Of a DNA stretch of 34,284 nt, positions 24,434 to 32,606 are shown one piece after another (the stretch's first letter is position 1; each line of letters starts with the position of its first letter). The notes under the pieces are model-generated. The model ran no database searches and was not told the DNA's origin. It worked only from the letters and a program-made list of their open reading frames with translations. The translations under genes were made by a program, and so were the position numbers. The stretch is from an uncultured Lachnospiraceae bacterium (lineage in GTDB: Bacteria; Bacillota; Clostridia; Lachnospirales; Lachnospiraceae), in assembly GCA_910588815.1 (NCBI GenBank), contig CAJUQY010000033.1:1-34284 (forward strand). Reading direction: 5' to 3'.

Positions 24434-26401
24434 ATGTATTGCTGTAATTGCGGGAAAAAGCTTGGGGAAGAGGATCGGTTTTGTGATAATTGCGGAACAC
24501 CGGTAAATAAAGAGGAAACAGAAACGGTGAAGAATCAAGGGGGACGGCAGGAGATGCCGGCTGCAGACCGGGAATCGGAGGCTCCAAAACCAAAGGCAGG
24601 AGAATCAGGGGAAACAAAACCGGAAGCGGGCGAGTCAGGTGAGACAGAACCGGAAGCAGGAGAGCCGGGCGAAGCGAAAACGGAGGGGACGGATCCGGGA
24701 GCGCCGGAAACAGAGCCGGAAAATCCGGAGTTTATGGGAACGGAGCCTGAGGAGGAGCCTTCGGAAGCGTCCGGGGAAGATGAGGAAAAGACGGTGTTTC
24801 TGGGACATGGGCTGCAATCCTCCGGAAACAGCGCGGCCTTTACAGATCTGGAAAAAAAGATTATGAAAAATATGGAGGATGAACTGATTTTAGAGATGCC
24901 GGAAGCAGCCGGACAGCCTCCTTACGGAAGCAGCCAGACAAGATATGTTCATTCGCCGTACCAGGGGGAGCAGCCAGGACCGCAGGGACAGCCGTTTTAT
25001 GGGAACGGGCAGCATTTTGTCCAAGGCGGACAGGAGACAGGGCCTTACGGGCCGTCGCCCGGAGAGTTGGAGCCCGGAAAAAAACCGCCGAAGAAGAAAA
25101 AGAAAAAGGTGCTGATTATCACTTTGTCCTGTGTTGTGGCCGTATTGGCCGTGACGGTGGCCATCCTGCTGTTTTTACTTCTCAGCCCGGAGAATAAGCT
25201 GAAAAAATGTATTGAGGACAGAGACTGGTCTGCGGCAGCCACTTTATATGAGGAACATTTCCGGGGAGATGAAAAGAGAGAGGAGAAAGCCGGTGAGATT
25301 CTCCGGGAGGCGGTGGACGCCCTCCGGGAGGAGTTTGTTGCCGGAACCATGGATTACTCCACTGTGAAACGTCATCTTAAGGGTATGGAAGGTTTTTGGG
25401 ATGACGATTACGTGAAAGACGCTCTGGAATTTGTGCGGGAGCTCAGTGATTCCAGGGATGCCTTTGAAGAGGCGGAGCAGTGTATGGAACGGGAGGAATA
25501 CGAAGATGCCATCCGTCTGTATGGCGAAGTCGCGGAGTCAGATCCGGATTATGGAATTGCCCAGGAGAAATTAGAAACGGCAAAAACCGGATACAAAGAG
25601 AAGCTGCTTGAAGAAGCGCAGGCATATGCAAAGCTCAAGGACTATGATTCCGCCATAGAACTTGTGGAGAGGGGCCTGGAGATTTTGGACGGCGATACGG
25701 AACTCGGCAGCCGCTTGGATGAGCTGCGCGGGGAGAGGGAACAGTACGGGATCGAGTCTGTCCTTGCCGAAGCGGCCGGCTATGCGTCGCAGAACAATTA
25801 TTACGAAGCGCTGGAAGTGATCCGGGAGGGGCTTTTGGAAAACGCGGGCAATGATAAGCTGGAAGCGGCCCTGAAGGATTACAGCGAACGATATGAGCAG
25901 GATATTTTAGCGAAGGCGGAGGCCGCCGTCGGGACAGAGGAGAATTATGAGGCGGCAATCCTGGTGATTGACAGTGCGTTGAATACCCTGGACGGAGATT
26001 ATGCTCAGGTGGAGCAGGCTATCCGTGAGAAGCGGGAGGAATATGTACAGCTCCAGCTGGATAAAAGCCAGAGGGAAAATGCGGAATCGGCCCTTGTAGG
26101 CGTGTGGCAGGGAACTATGGTATCCAGCGCAGGACTTGACATTCCCATGGATCAGTTTTTGCAGATCAGCGGAATGCCGGGGGCGGCCGTGACGCTCAGC
26201 TGCCAACCGTCGGGCAGCTTTCATATCGATATGTTCGGTGAGGCAGGAGACGGAACCTGGAGACGGGACGAGGGCGGAAACGGAGTCTACTACCTGGATA
26301 TCGAAGGGGATACCCAGATGCTTCAGGTCGACACATCCGGAAGGCTTCACATGGATTTTGACGGCGTGGTAGTGATATTTGAAAAGACAGGAGAGGCCTG
26401 A
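24434..26401 (+). CDS. Zinc-ribbon membrane protein with TPR-like repeats
   Basis: A 655-residue single-pass membrane protein. Residues 3-20 form a zinc ribbon (CNCG and CDNC). Residues 50-120 are an acidic linker of PEAGESGET-type repeats ending in DEEKTVFLG. Residues 160-215 are rich in Gly/Pro/Gln. A lysine run (218-225) precedes the membrane segment (226-250). The topology is thus cytoplasmic zinc ribbon with an extracellular C-terminus. Residues 255-540 form helical repeats resembling TPRs (AEQCMEREEYEDAIRLYGEV, AYAKLKDYDSAIELVERGLEIL). Residues 552-652 are a small beta domain starting ALVGVWQG. AAAGGAG lies seven bases before the start. Its role is unknown; the TPR-like part suggests protein binding at the surface. 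Confidence 0.85.
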   Translation: MYCCNCGKKLGEEDRFCDNCGTPVNKEETETVKNQGGRQEMPAADRESEAPKPKAGESGETKPEAGESGETEPEAGEPGEAKTEGTDPGAPETEPENPEFMGTEPEEEPSEASGEDEEKTVFLGHGLQSSGNSAAFTDLEKKIMKNMEDELILEMPEAAGQPPYGSSQTRYVHSPYQGEQPGPQGQPFYGNGQHFVQGGQETGPYGPSPGELEPGKKPPKKKKKKVLIITLSCVVAVLAVTVAILLFLLLSPENKLKKCIEDRDWSAAATLYEEHFRGDEKREEKAGEILREAVDALREEFVAGTMDYSTVKRHLKGMEGFWDDDYVKDALEFVRELSDSRDAFEEAEQCMEREEYEDAIRLYGEVAESDPDYGIAQEKLETAKTGYKEKLLEEAQAYAKLKDYDSAIELVERGLEILDGDTELGSRLDELRGEREQYGIESVLAEAAGYASQNNYYEALEVIREGLLENAGNDKLEAALKDYSERYEQDILAKAEAAVGTEENYEAAILVIDSALNTLDGDYAQVEQAIREKREEYVQLQLDKSQRENAESALVGVWQGTMVSSAGLDIPMDQFLQISGMPGAAVTLSCQPSGSFHIDMFGEAGDGTWRRDEGGNGVYYLDIEGDTQMLQVDTSGRLHMDFDGVVVIFEKTGEA

Positions 26402-26423
26402 GGAAAGGCCGGAAGGAGAAAAT

Positions 26424-27863
26424 ATGGCAAAGGAAAAGAAACTGGTGGAATCTATTACCTCCATGAGCGAGGATTTTGCCCAGTGGTATACGGACGTGGT
26501 GAAAAAAGCGGAGCTGGTGGAGTATTCCAATATAAAGGGATGCATGTTCTTGAGGCCCGACGGTTATGCGATCTGGGAAAATATTCAGAAGGAACTGGAC
26601 CGGCGTTTTAAGGAGACAGGCGTGGAGAACGTGTATATGCCCATGTTTATTCCGGAAAGCCTGCTCCAGAAGGAGAAGGATCACGTGGAGGGCTTCGCGC
26701 CTGAGGTGGCCTGGGTGACCCAGGGGGGACAGGAGACTCTCCAGGAGCGGCTCTGCGTGCGTCCCACTTCCGAGACGCTGTTCTGTGATTTTTATTCCAG
26801 GGTTATCCAGTCCCACAGAGATCTTCCGAAGCTGTATAACCAGTGGTGCTCCGTGGTGCGCTGGGAAAAGACTACCCGCCCCTTCCTCCGCTCTGCCGAG
26901 TTTCTGTGGCAGGAAGGGCATACGGCCCATGCTACTGCCGAGGAGGCTGAAGAACGGACGATCCAGATGTTAAATATTTATGCGGATTTCTGCGAGGAGA
27001 TCCTTGCCATTCCAGTGGTGAAGGGAAAGAAAACGGATAAGGAGAAATTTGCGGGAGCCCATTCCACATATACCATCGAAGCATTGATGCACGACGGCAA
27101 AGCGCTCCAGTCCGGCACCAGCCATAACTTCGGCGACGGTTTTGCCAAGGCATTTGACATTCAGTATTCCGATAAAGAAAATAAACTGCAGTATGTCCAT
27201 CAGACTTCCTGGGGTCTCTCGACCAGGATCATCGGCGCCCTGATCATGGTACACGGCGATGACAGCGGCTTAAAGCTTCCGCCCAGGATCGCGCCGGTTC
27301 AAGCCATGGTTATCCCTATTTCACAGCGGAAGGAAGGGGTCATGGAGAAGGCGGCCGAGCTGAGAGAAGTGCTGAAGGCCGCGGGGATCCGCGCGAAGCT
27401 GGATGATTCCGACAAGAGCCCCGGCTGGAAGTTCAGCGAACAGGAGATGCGGGGAATTCCCATCCGCGTGGAGATCGGGCCCAAGGACATGGAGCAGAAT
27501 CAGGCCGTAATCGTGCGCCGGGATACCAGAGAAAAGCTGGTGGTGTCCTTAGACGAGCTGGGAGAAAAGGCGGCCCGGCTTCTGGAAACGATCCAGAGCG
27601 ATATGCTCGCCAGGGCAAAGGAACATTTGGAGACCCATACTTACGAGGCAAAGACCTACGGCGAATTCAAGGAAATTGTGGCAGAAAAGCCGGGTTTTGT
27701 GAAGATGATGTGGTGTGGCGAGGAGGCATGTGAGTTAAAGATCAAGGAGGACACTGCAGCCACCTCCCGCTGTATGCCTTTTGGGCAGGAAGCTCTGGGA
27801 GATGTGTGCCCGGTTTGCGGGAAGCCGGCAAAGAAGCTGGTCTATTGGGGCAAGGCATATTAA
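26424..27863 (+). CDS. proS: Prolyl-tRNA synthetase, eukaryotic/archaeal type
   Basis: A 479-residue class II aminoacyl-tRNA synthetase that charges tRNA-Pro. Motif 2 is seen in RWEKTTRPFLRSAEFLWQEGHTAHA. HSTYTIEALMHDGKALQSGTSHNFG and motif 3 around SWGLSTRIIGALIMVHGDD also fit. There is no editing insertion of the kind found in bacterial-type enzymes. The C-terminus has a zinc-binding cysteine cluster (WCGEEAC...SRC...CPVC) and ends in a tyrosine, as in the archaeal/eukaryotic-like class. The start at 26424 has AAGGAG six bases ahead; it follows the upstream gene by 22 bases, so read-through is likely. Confidence 0.96.
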   Translation: MAKEKKLVESITSMSEDFAQWYTDVVKKAELVEYSNIKGCMFLRPDGYAIWENIQKELDRRFKETGVENVYMPMFIPESLLQKEKDHVEGFAPEVAWVTQGGQETLQERLCVRPTSETLFCDFYSRVIQSHRDLPKLYNQWCSVVRWEKTTRPFLRSAEFLWQEGHTAHATAEEAEERTIQMLNIYADFCEEILAIPVVKGKKTDKEKFAGAHSTYTIEALMHDGKALQSGTSHNFGDGFAKAFDIQYSDKENKLQYVHQTSWGLSTRIIGALIMVHGDDSGLKLPPRIAPVQAMVIPISQRKEGVMEKAAELREVLKAAGIRAKLDDSDKSPGWKFSEQEMRGIPIRVEIGPKDMEQNQAVIVRRDTREKLVVSLDELGEKAARLLETIQSDMLARAKEHLETHTYEAKTYGEFKEIVAEKPGFVKMMWCGEEACELKIKEDTAATSRCMPFGQEALGDVCPVCGKPAKKLVYWGKAY

Positions 27864-27871
27864 ATTTGCGA

Positions 27872-27900
27872 TTGACAAACGCCGTCTCAGGCGTTATGAT
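27872..27900 (+). promoter_or_regulatory. Promoter of fhs, with inverted repeat in the spacer
   Basis: TTGACA (27872-27877), a 17-base spacer and TATGAT (27895-27900). The spacer contains AACGCC (27879-27884) and GGCGTT (27890-27895), an inverted repeat that could be an operator. The predicted start is just before the riboswitch. Confidence 0.78.
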
Positions 27901-27916
27901 AAGCATGTCAGAAAAA

Positions 27917-27990
27917 AGTTCCGGGGACTGACGGATAATTGTGGAGTACCACAGTGGAGCCGGAGCTATAAAAAGCCGACCGTCTGGGCA
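27917..27990 (+). promoter_or_regulatory. ZTP (ZMP) riboswitch, pfl motif
   Basis: The RNA contains GGGGACTGACGG (27923-27934), a hairpin GTGG/CCAC, GGAGCCGG (27956-27963) and the conserved tail GCCGACCGTCTGGGCA (27975-27990). ACGG can form the class-typical pseudoknot with CCGT, and the closing stem pairs TCCGG with CCGGA. ZTP riboswitches sense folate shortage through the purine intermediate ZMP/ZTP and turn on one-carbon and purine genes. The gene downstream is fhs, an established target. Confidence 0.92.
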
Positions 27991-28020
27991 GTATTTCATT
28001 TTGTGAATACTGCCCTTTTT
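27986..28020 (+). terminator. Expression-platform terminator of the ZTP riboswitch
   Basis: GGGCAGTATT (27986-27995) pairs perfectly with AATACTGCCC (28006-28015), followed by five Ts. It overlaps the 3' end of the aptamer, so ligand-stabilised aptamer should prevent the terminator. The remaining leader, 28021-28151, has only a bulged GC-rich hairpin (28096-28124) without a T-tail. Confidence 0.88.
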
Positions 28021-28151
28021 GCTTTACAGGAAATCGCGTCCTATAAAGTAAAAATGCTCCCCGGGGATCGCAGGGGCCGCCCCTGCAAAGCAGGATTCCC
28101 TGCCCTTGAGAAAAAGGGCGGGAAATATAATATTTCAAGGAGGGTAACATT

Positions 28152-29837
28152 ATGGGATTCAAAACAGACATCGAGATCGCACAGGAGTGCACCATGTCTC
28201 CGATCACAGAGATCGCCGCAAAAGCAGGCATCGACGAGAAGTATCTGGAGCAGTACGGAAAGTACAAGGCAAAAATTGACTATAACCTGTTAAAAGAATC
28301 AGACAGGAAAGACGGTAAGCTGGTGCTGGTGACGGCTATCAACCCTACTCCGGCAGGCGAAGGAAAGACCACGACGACGGTAGGTCTGGCAGACGGCCTC
28401 CAGAAGCTTGGAAAGAACGTGATGGTTGCTCTTCGTGAGCCCTCCCTTGGACCGGTATTCGGCGTAAAGGGCGGCGCTGCAGGCGGCGGCTATGCCCAGG
28501 TGGTCCCCATGGAGGATATCAACCTTCATTTCACCGGTGACTTCCATGCCATCGGCGCGGCCAATAACCTGCTGGCGGCCATGATTGACAACCACATTTT
28601 CCAGGGCAACGCCCTGAATATCGACCCCAGGAAGATCACCTGGAGACGCTGCGTGGATATGAACGACAGACAGCTCCGGAATGTGGTGGACGGCCTCGGC
28701 GGACGCACCAACGGCACGCCCAGAGAAGACGGTTATGACATCACCGTGGCTTCCGAAATCATGGCGGTTCTCTGCCTGGCCAGCGACATCAATGACCTGA
28801 AGGCGAGACTTGGCCGCATCATCATCGGCTATACCTACGGCAAGGTTTCCGAGCAGAAGCCGGTGACGGCCCATGACCTCCATGCAGAAGGAGCCATGGC
28901 GGCTCTCCTTAAGGATGCTTTAAAGCCCAACCTGGTGCAGACTCTGGAGCATGTGCCCGCCATCGTACACGGAGGACCTTTCGCCAACATCGCCCACGGC
29001 TGCAACTCCGTGACAGCGACCAAGATGGCCCTCAAACTGGCGGACTACGCCATCACCGAGGCTGGTTTCGGCGCAGACCTGGGGGCGGAGAAGTTCCTGG
29101 ATATCAAGTGCCGGATGTCGGGACTTCGTCCCAGCGCAGTGGTGGTCGTGGCGACTGTGAGGGCCCTGAAGCACCACGGAGGCGTTGCAAAGGCAGATCT
29201 CAACAACGAGAACCTGGAAGCTCTGGAGAAGGGCCTGCCCAACCTCTTAAAGCATGTGAGCAACATCAGGAACGTATACAAGCTGCCCTGCGTAGTCGCC
29301 ATCAATGCATTCCCCACCGATACAAAGGCCGAGCTTGACCTGGTGGAAGCAAAGTGCAGAGAGCTGGGGGTCAACGTGGCCCTGTCCGAGGTATGGGCAA
29401 AGGGCGGCGAAGGCGGCGTGAAACTGGCCGAGGAAGTGATCCGTCTGGTGGAAGAGCCAAATGAGTTCCAGTTCTCCTATGAGCTCAGCGGTTCCATCGA
29501 GAATAAGTTAAATCAGATCGTACAGAAGATCTACGGCGGCGAACGCGTGGTTCTGACGGCGAACGCCCAGAAGCAGGCGAAGCAGCTGGAGGATATGGGC
29601 TACGGGGAATGCCCGATCTGTATGGCGAAAACCCAGTACAGCCTGAGCGACGATCAGACCAAGCTTGGCGCGCCGGAAGGCTTTGAGGTGACGGTACGGA
29701 ACCTGAAGATCTCCGCGGGCGCAGGCTTCATCGTGGCCCTGACCGGAGAGATCATGACCATGCCCGGACTGCCCAAGGTGCCGGCGGCCGAGAAGATTGA
29801 TGTGGACGAGAGCGGAAAGATCACCGGACTGTTCTGA
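28152..29837 (+). CDS. fhs: Formate-tetrahydrofolate ligase
   Basis: A 561-residue enzyme that makes 10-formyl-tetrahydrofolate from formate, tetrahydrofolate and ATP. The P-loop TPAGEGKTT is at residues 66-74. Other family stretches include REPSLGPVFGVKGGAAGGGYAQV, NLHFTGDFHAI, ITWRRCVDMNDR and HGGPFANIAHGCNS. Length is close to the usual 556. AAGGAGGG lies upstream of the ATG. It is the only gene between the ZTP riboswitch and a terminator, so control is probably by folate or purine status. In acetogens it is part of the methyl branch; here it may simply supply purine synthesis. Confidence 0.97.
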   Translation: MGFKTDIEIAQECTMSPITEIAAKAGIDEKYLEQYGKYKAKIDYNLLKESDRKDGKLVLVTAINPTPAGEGKTTTTVGLADGLQKLGKNVMVALREPSLGPVFGVKGGAAGGGYAQVVPMEDINLHFTGDFHAIGAANNLLAAMIDNHIFQGNALNIDPRKITWRRCVDMNDRQLRNVVDGLGGRTNGTPREDGYDITVASEIMAVLCLASDINDLKARLGRIIIGYTYGKVSEQKPVTAHDLHAEGAMAALLKDALKPNLVQTLEHVPAIVHGGPFANIAHGCNSVTATKMALKLADYAITEAGFGADLGAEKFLDIKCRMSGLRPSAVVVVATVRALKHHGGVAKADLNNENLEALEKGLPNLLKHVSNIRNVYKLPCVVAINAFPTDTKAELDLVEAKCRELGVNVALSEVWAKGGEGGVKLAEEVIRLVEEPNEFQFSYELSGSIENKLNQIVQKIYGGERVVLTANAQKQAKQLEDMGYGECPICMAKTQYSLSDDQTKLGAPEGFEVTVRNLKISAGAGFIVALTGEIMTMPGLPKVPAAEKIDVDESGKITGLF

Positions 29838-29876
29838 TGCGACAAATATGAATTTATACTGAGAAACTTAAAAGAT

Positions 29877-29902
29877 AAGGGGAGCCTGGCGGCTCCCCTT
29901 TG
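29877..29902 (+). terminator. Terminator of fhs
   Basis: AAGGGGAGCC (29877-29886) pairs with GGCTCCCCTT (29891-29900) around a TGGC loop. The T-tail is short. Confidence 0.75.
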
Positions 29903-29974
29903 CCGTGCAGAAAGACAACTTCTTATATCTGGATTCTATTCCGGGTACGGCGGAAAGTATTATTGGTGCAGAGC

Positions 29975-30004
29975 TTGTATGTGAACGCTAACCTGTGGTA
30001 TGAT
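29975..30004 (+). promoter_or_regulatory. Promoter of cca
   Basis: TTGTAT (29975-29980), an 18-base spacer and TATGAT (29999-30004), with a TG one base before the -10 hexamer. Confidence 0.6.
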
Positions 30005-30030
30005 ACAGAGGAGAAAAGGAGGTCCTCCTT

Positions 30031-31374
30031 ATGCGAATGGAGATTCCGGCCCATGTGGCATTTATCATTGATAGATTGGAGAGTGCAGGGTTTGAGGCAT
30101 ATGCCGTAGGCGGCTGCGTGCGCGATACGATTCTTGGACGGAAGCCGGAGGATTGGGACATCACCACCTCGGCCAGGCCGGAGCAGGTGAAGCGGCTGTT
30201 CAGGCGGACGGCGGATACGGGGATCAAGCACGGCACGGTTACGGTTCTTTTGGAAAAGTGTGGCTATGAGGTGACCACTTACCGGGTGGACGGAGAATAT
30301 GAGGATGCGAGGCATCCAAAGGAAGTGGCTTTTACGGCCAGCTTGTCGGAGGATTTAAAGCGGCGGGATTTTACGATCAATGCCATGGCTTACAGTCCGA
30401 AGTTGGGCCTCATAGATGAATTTCAGGGAATGGAAGATTTGCGGCGGGGAATCATCCGCGCGGTGGGGAATGCGGGGGAACGGTTTACGGAGGATGCCCT
30501 GAGGATGCTCCGGGCGGTCCGTTTTTCCGCCCAGCTTGGCTTTGCGGTCGAGGAAAAGACGGCGGAGGCCATCCGGGAAATGGCGCCCAGGCTTTCCCTG
30601 ATCAGTAAGGAGCGGATCCAGGCAGAGCTTGAAAAGCTTCTCCTCTCCGACCACCCGGAATATATCAAACGGGCCTGTGAGATCGGAATTACGGCAGTCG
30701 TCATGCCGGAGTTTGACCGGATCATGGAGACACCGCAGAGAAACCGTTACCACGACCTGTCTGTGGGGGAGCATACCCTGAAAGCCCTGCGGCATGTGAG
30801 GGCGGACCATCTGCTCCGCTGGACCATGCTGCTCCATGATTTCGGGAAGCCGGAGGCCAGCCTGACGGATCCGGACGGAACCATCCATTTTTACGGCCAT
30901 GCGAAGATCAGCGCGGAGCTTGCAAAGGGAATTATGAAGGGGCTTAAATTTGACAATGCCACTCTGGATGCAGTGACGAAGCTGGTGTATTACCACGATT
31001 TCCCCTTTCCGGTTTCAAAGACAGGAGTGAGGCGGGCCTTAAATTGTCTGGGAGAAGAGCTGTTTCCTCTGCTTTTGGAGGTCTGTGAGGCGGACAGCAA
31101 GGGGAAAAATCAGTATGCCCAGGAGACCTATCTGCCGAAGCTTCTTAAGATTCAGGAGTATTACCGGGAAATCCGGGAGGCGGGAGACTGCATTTCCCTG
31201 AAGAACCTGGCCATAAACGGCCGCGATCTGATCGCGGCCGGTATGAAGCCCGGAAAAGAACTGGGGCAAATCCTGGAGCGGTGTCTGGAAGAAGTGCTGG
31301 AATACCCGGAGAAAAATACCAGGGAAGACCTGCTGGAGTTCGCGAAGCTACACTTCGATGTCCAGCCCCATTAA
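30031..31374 (+). CDS. cca: tRNA nucleotidyltransferase (CCA-adding)
   Basis: A 447-residue class II nucleotidyltransferase that adds or repairs the CCA end of tRNAs. The catalytic head has AVGGCVRD (25-32) and the metal-binding Asp41 and Asp43 in EDWDI. RRDFTINAMAY and EDALRMLRAVRFSAQLGF follow. An HD domain is visible with LLHDFGKP and VYYHDFP. The AAGGAGG ribosome-binding site directly precedes CCTCCTT, forming a palindrome against the start codon. A second ATG at 30037 is possible. The 3' end overlaps the convergent aldolase-like frame by 27 bases. Confidence 0.95.
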   Translation: MRMEIPAHVAFIIDRLESAGFEAYAVGGCVRDTILGRKPEDWDITTSARPEQVKRLFRRTADTGIKHGTVTVLLEKCGYEVTTYRVDGEYEDARHPKEVAFTASLSEDLKRRDFTINAMAYSPKLGLIDEFQGMEDLRRGIIRAVGNAGERFTEDALRMLRAVRFSAQLGFAVEEKTAEAIREMAPRLSLISKERIQAELEKLLLSDHPEYIKRACEIGITAVVMPEFDRIMETPQRNRYHDLSVGEHTLKALRHVRADHLLRWTMLLHDFGKPEASLTDPDGTIHFYGHAKISAELAKGIMKGLKFDNATLDAVTKLVYYHDFPFPVSKTGVRRALNCLGEELFPLLLEVCEADSKGKNQYAQETYLPKLLKIQEYYREIREAGDCISLKNLAINGRDLIAAGMKPGKELGQILERCLEEVLEYPEKNTREDLLEFAKLHFDVQPH

Positions 31375-31665
31375 GTAATCCACATCGGCTGCGGGGATGT
31401 CGGCCGTCCTCCCAAGTCCCCTGGCAATGGCGAGGATCCCGGCAAATTTTTCGGCGGCCTCGACTCTCTGTAAGGCGAGCTCCAAGGTGGAACCGACGGC
31501 GAGGACACCGTGATTTCCCAGGAGAACCAGATTGCGTTCCTTAAGGAACGGGGTAGCGTGGTCGATGATTTCGCGGGTGCCCGGACGTCCGTAGGGAGCC
31601 ACCGGAATATCCCGGAAATGCATCATCAGCTCCCGGATGACCGTAAAATTAATTTTCTGTCCCAT
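31348..31665 (-). CDS. Half-length class II aldolase/adducin protein
   Basis: A 105-residue protein matching only the C-terminal half of class II aldolases such as FucA. NLVLLGNHGVLAVGSTLELALQRVEAAEKFA is the telltale stretch. The N-terminal half with the zinc-binding histidines and the active-site glutamate is missing. It has its own AAGGAG site six bases before ATG 31665 and starts 13 bases after the bicupin stop. It may be a remnant, or a stand-alone half-protein that still forms oligomers. Its end overlaps the convergent cca gene by 27 bases. Confidence 0.7.
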   Translation of the reverse strand: MGQKINFTVIRELMMHFRDIPVAPYGRPGTREIIDHATPFLKERNLVLLGNHGVLAVGSTLELALQRVEAAEKFAGILAIARGLGRTADIPAADVDYLMGLDIEV

Positions 31666-31678
31666 GATTTCTCCTTTT

Positions 31679-32407
31679 CTATTCTGATCTGGTGTAAAGG
31701 TGCAGCAGCCGCAGGGGGACATCTGAAGTGTTAATTATGGAACAGACTTCTCCCTTGTGGAAAAAACCAAGAGTTTCTTTGCAGATCGCCTCTCTTCGCT
31801 CCTTTTCTCCTTCCCCATAAACAATTTCCCCGCTTCCATCCAGGATAAAGAACAGCTCCTCATTGGATACGGGAGCGGCCGCAAAAGAGGCTTTCGGCTC
31901 CACAGTGAGAAAGTTCCCGGTTATGGATTGATTTCCGCAGGTCTCCTTCCGGATTACGTTTGTGAAAGAACCATAGTCCGTTTCCTGAGACAGGCTGGCG
32001 GAAGCGGGAATCAGCCCTTTTACGTGCGGGTCAGACTGACCTTGGACGCAATAATTGACGATAAAAAGCCTCAGCTCTTTATCGGCGGAAATATTGTCGG
32101 TGAGATGCTTCCGGTTTTTGGCGATATAGATCACATCCCCCGGGTGGATATCATAAGAGATTTCCGCTCCGTCTTCGTCCCAGAAGCTTTGCCGTCCGGT
32201 CCCTTCCAGGACAAACAAAATTTCGTCGCAGTCGTCGTGGAGATGGGCGTCGTGGCACAGACCGCTTTTCATGCGGAGCACGGCGCCGACAGCAAGCTTC
32301 TTGCTGTTTACCAGTTCCGGCGTGGCGAGAAAGCACATGTATCCTCCCCAGGGACGCAGTTCAAAATTTTCCTCTCTTGTGCAGACAACGTGTGGATAGT
32401 CAGACAT
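31679..32407 (-). CDS. Bicupin family protein
   Basis: A 242-residue protein with two cupin domains. The first (about residues 40-115) keeps metal-ligand residues (CHDAHLHDDCDEILFVLEGTG) and the second motif YDIHPGDVIYIAKNRKH. The second (about 160-240) has the fold pattern ELFFILDGSGEIVYGEGE but lacks the histidines. An AAGGAGGG site precedes the start. Cupins of this kind are often sugar isomerases or small-molecule-binding enzymes. The downstream aldolase-like gene suggests carbohydrate metabolism, but the reaction is not known. Confidence 0.82.
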   Translation of the reverse strand: MSDYPHVVCTREENFELRPWGGYMCFLATPELVNSKKLAVGAVLRMKSGLCHDAHLHDDCDEILFVLEGTGRQSFWDEDGAEISYDIHPGDVIYIAKNRKHLTDNISADKELRLFIVNYCVQGQSDPHVKGLIPASASLSQETDYGSFTNVIRKETCGNQSITGNFLTVEPKASFAAAPVSNEELFFILDGSGEIVYGEGEKERREAICKETLGFFHKGEVCSIINTSDVPLRLLHLYTRSE

Positions 32408-32461
32408 AAAAACCCTCCTTTAACTATTTGACGATAAAAAGCAGAAATTAAGGTCTAAGAC

Positions 32462-32490
32462 ATTATAACATGGTTAAAATAGAATGAGAA
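32462..32490 (-). promoter_or_regulatory. Promoter of the bicupin operon
   Basis: On the minus strand, TTCTCA (32490-32485), a 17-base spacer and TATAAT (32467-32462). It lies back to back with the promoter at 32511. Confidence 0.6.
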
Positions 32491-32510
32491 CCTTGAAAAA
32501 AATTGCGCTA

Positions 32511-32540
32511 TATACAAGCTGTACGGAAAACTGTTATAAT
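32511..32540 (+). promoter_or_regulatory. Promoter of the Tm-1-like gene
   Basis: TATACA (32511-32516), an 18-base spacer and TATAAT (32535-32540), with a TG one base ahead of the -10 hexamer. The predicted start is near 32547. It is divergent from the bicupin promoter, 20 bases away. Confidence 0.6.
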
Positions 32541-32606
32541 TTATTTTGTAAAACAGGAAATTGCACTTGTATGAGAAAAGAATTTTTGAGAATGGACGGT
32601 GAGGAT

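Noticed and set aside
28096..28124. Second terminator in the fhs leader
   Set aside because: There is a bulged 11-bp stem, but it is followed by an AT mix with no T-run. It lies close to the ribosome-binding site, so it is noted only as structure.
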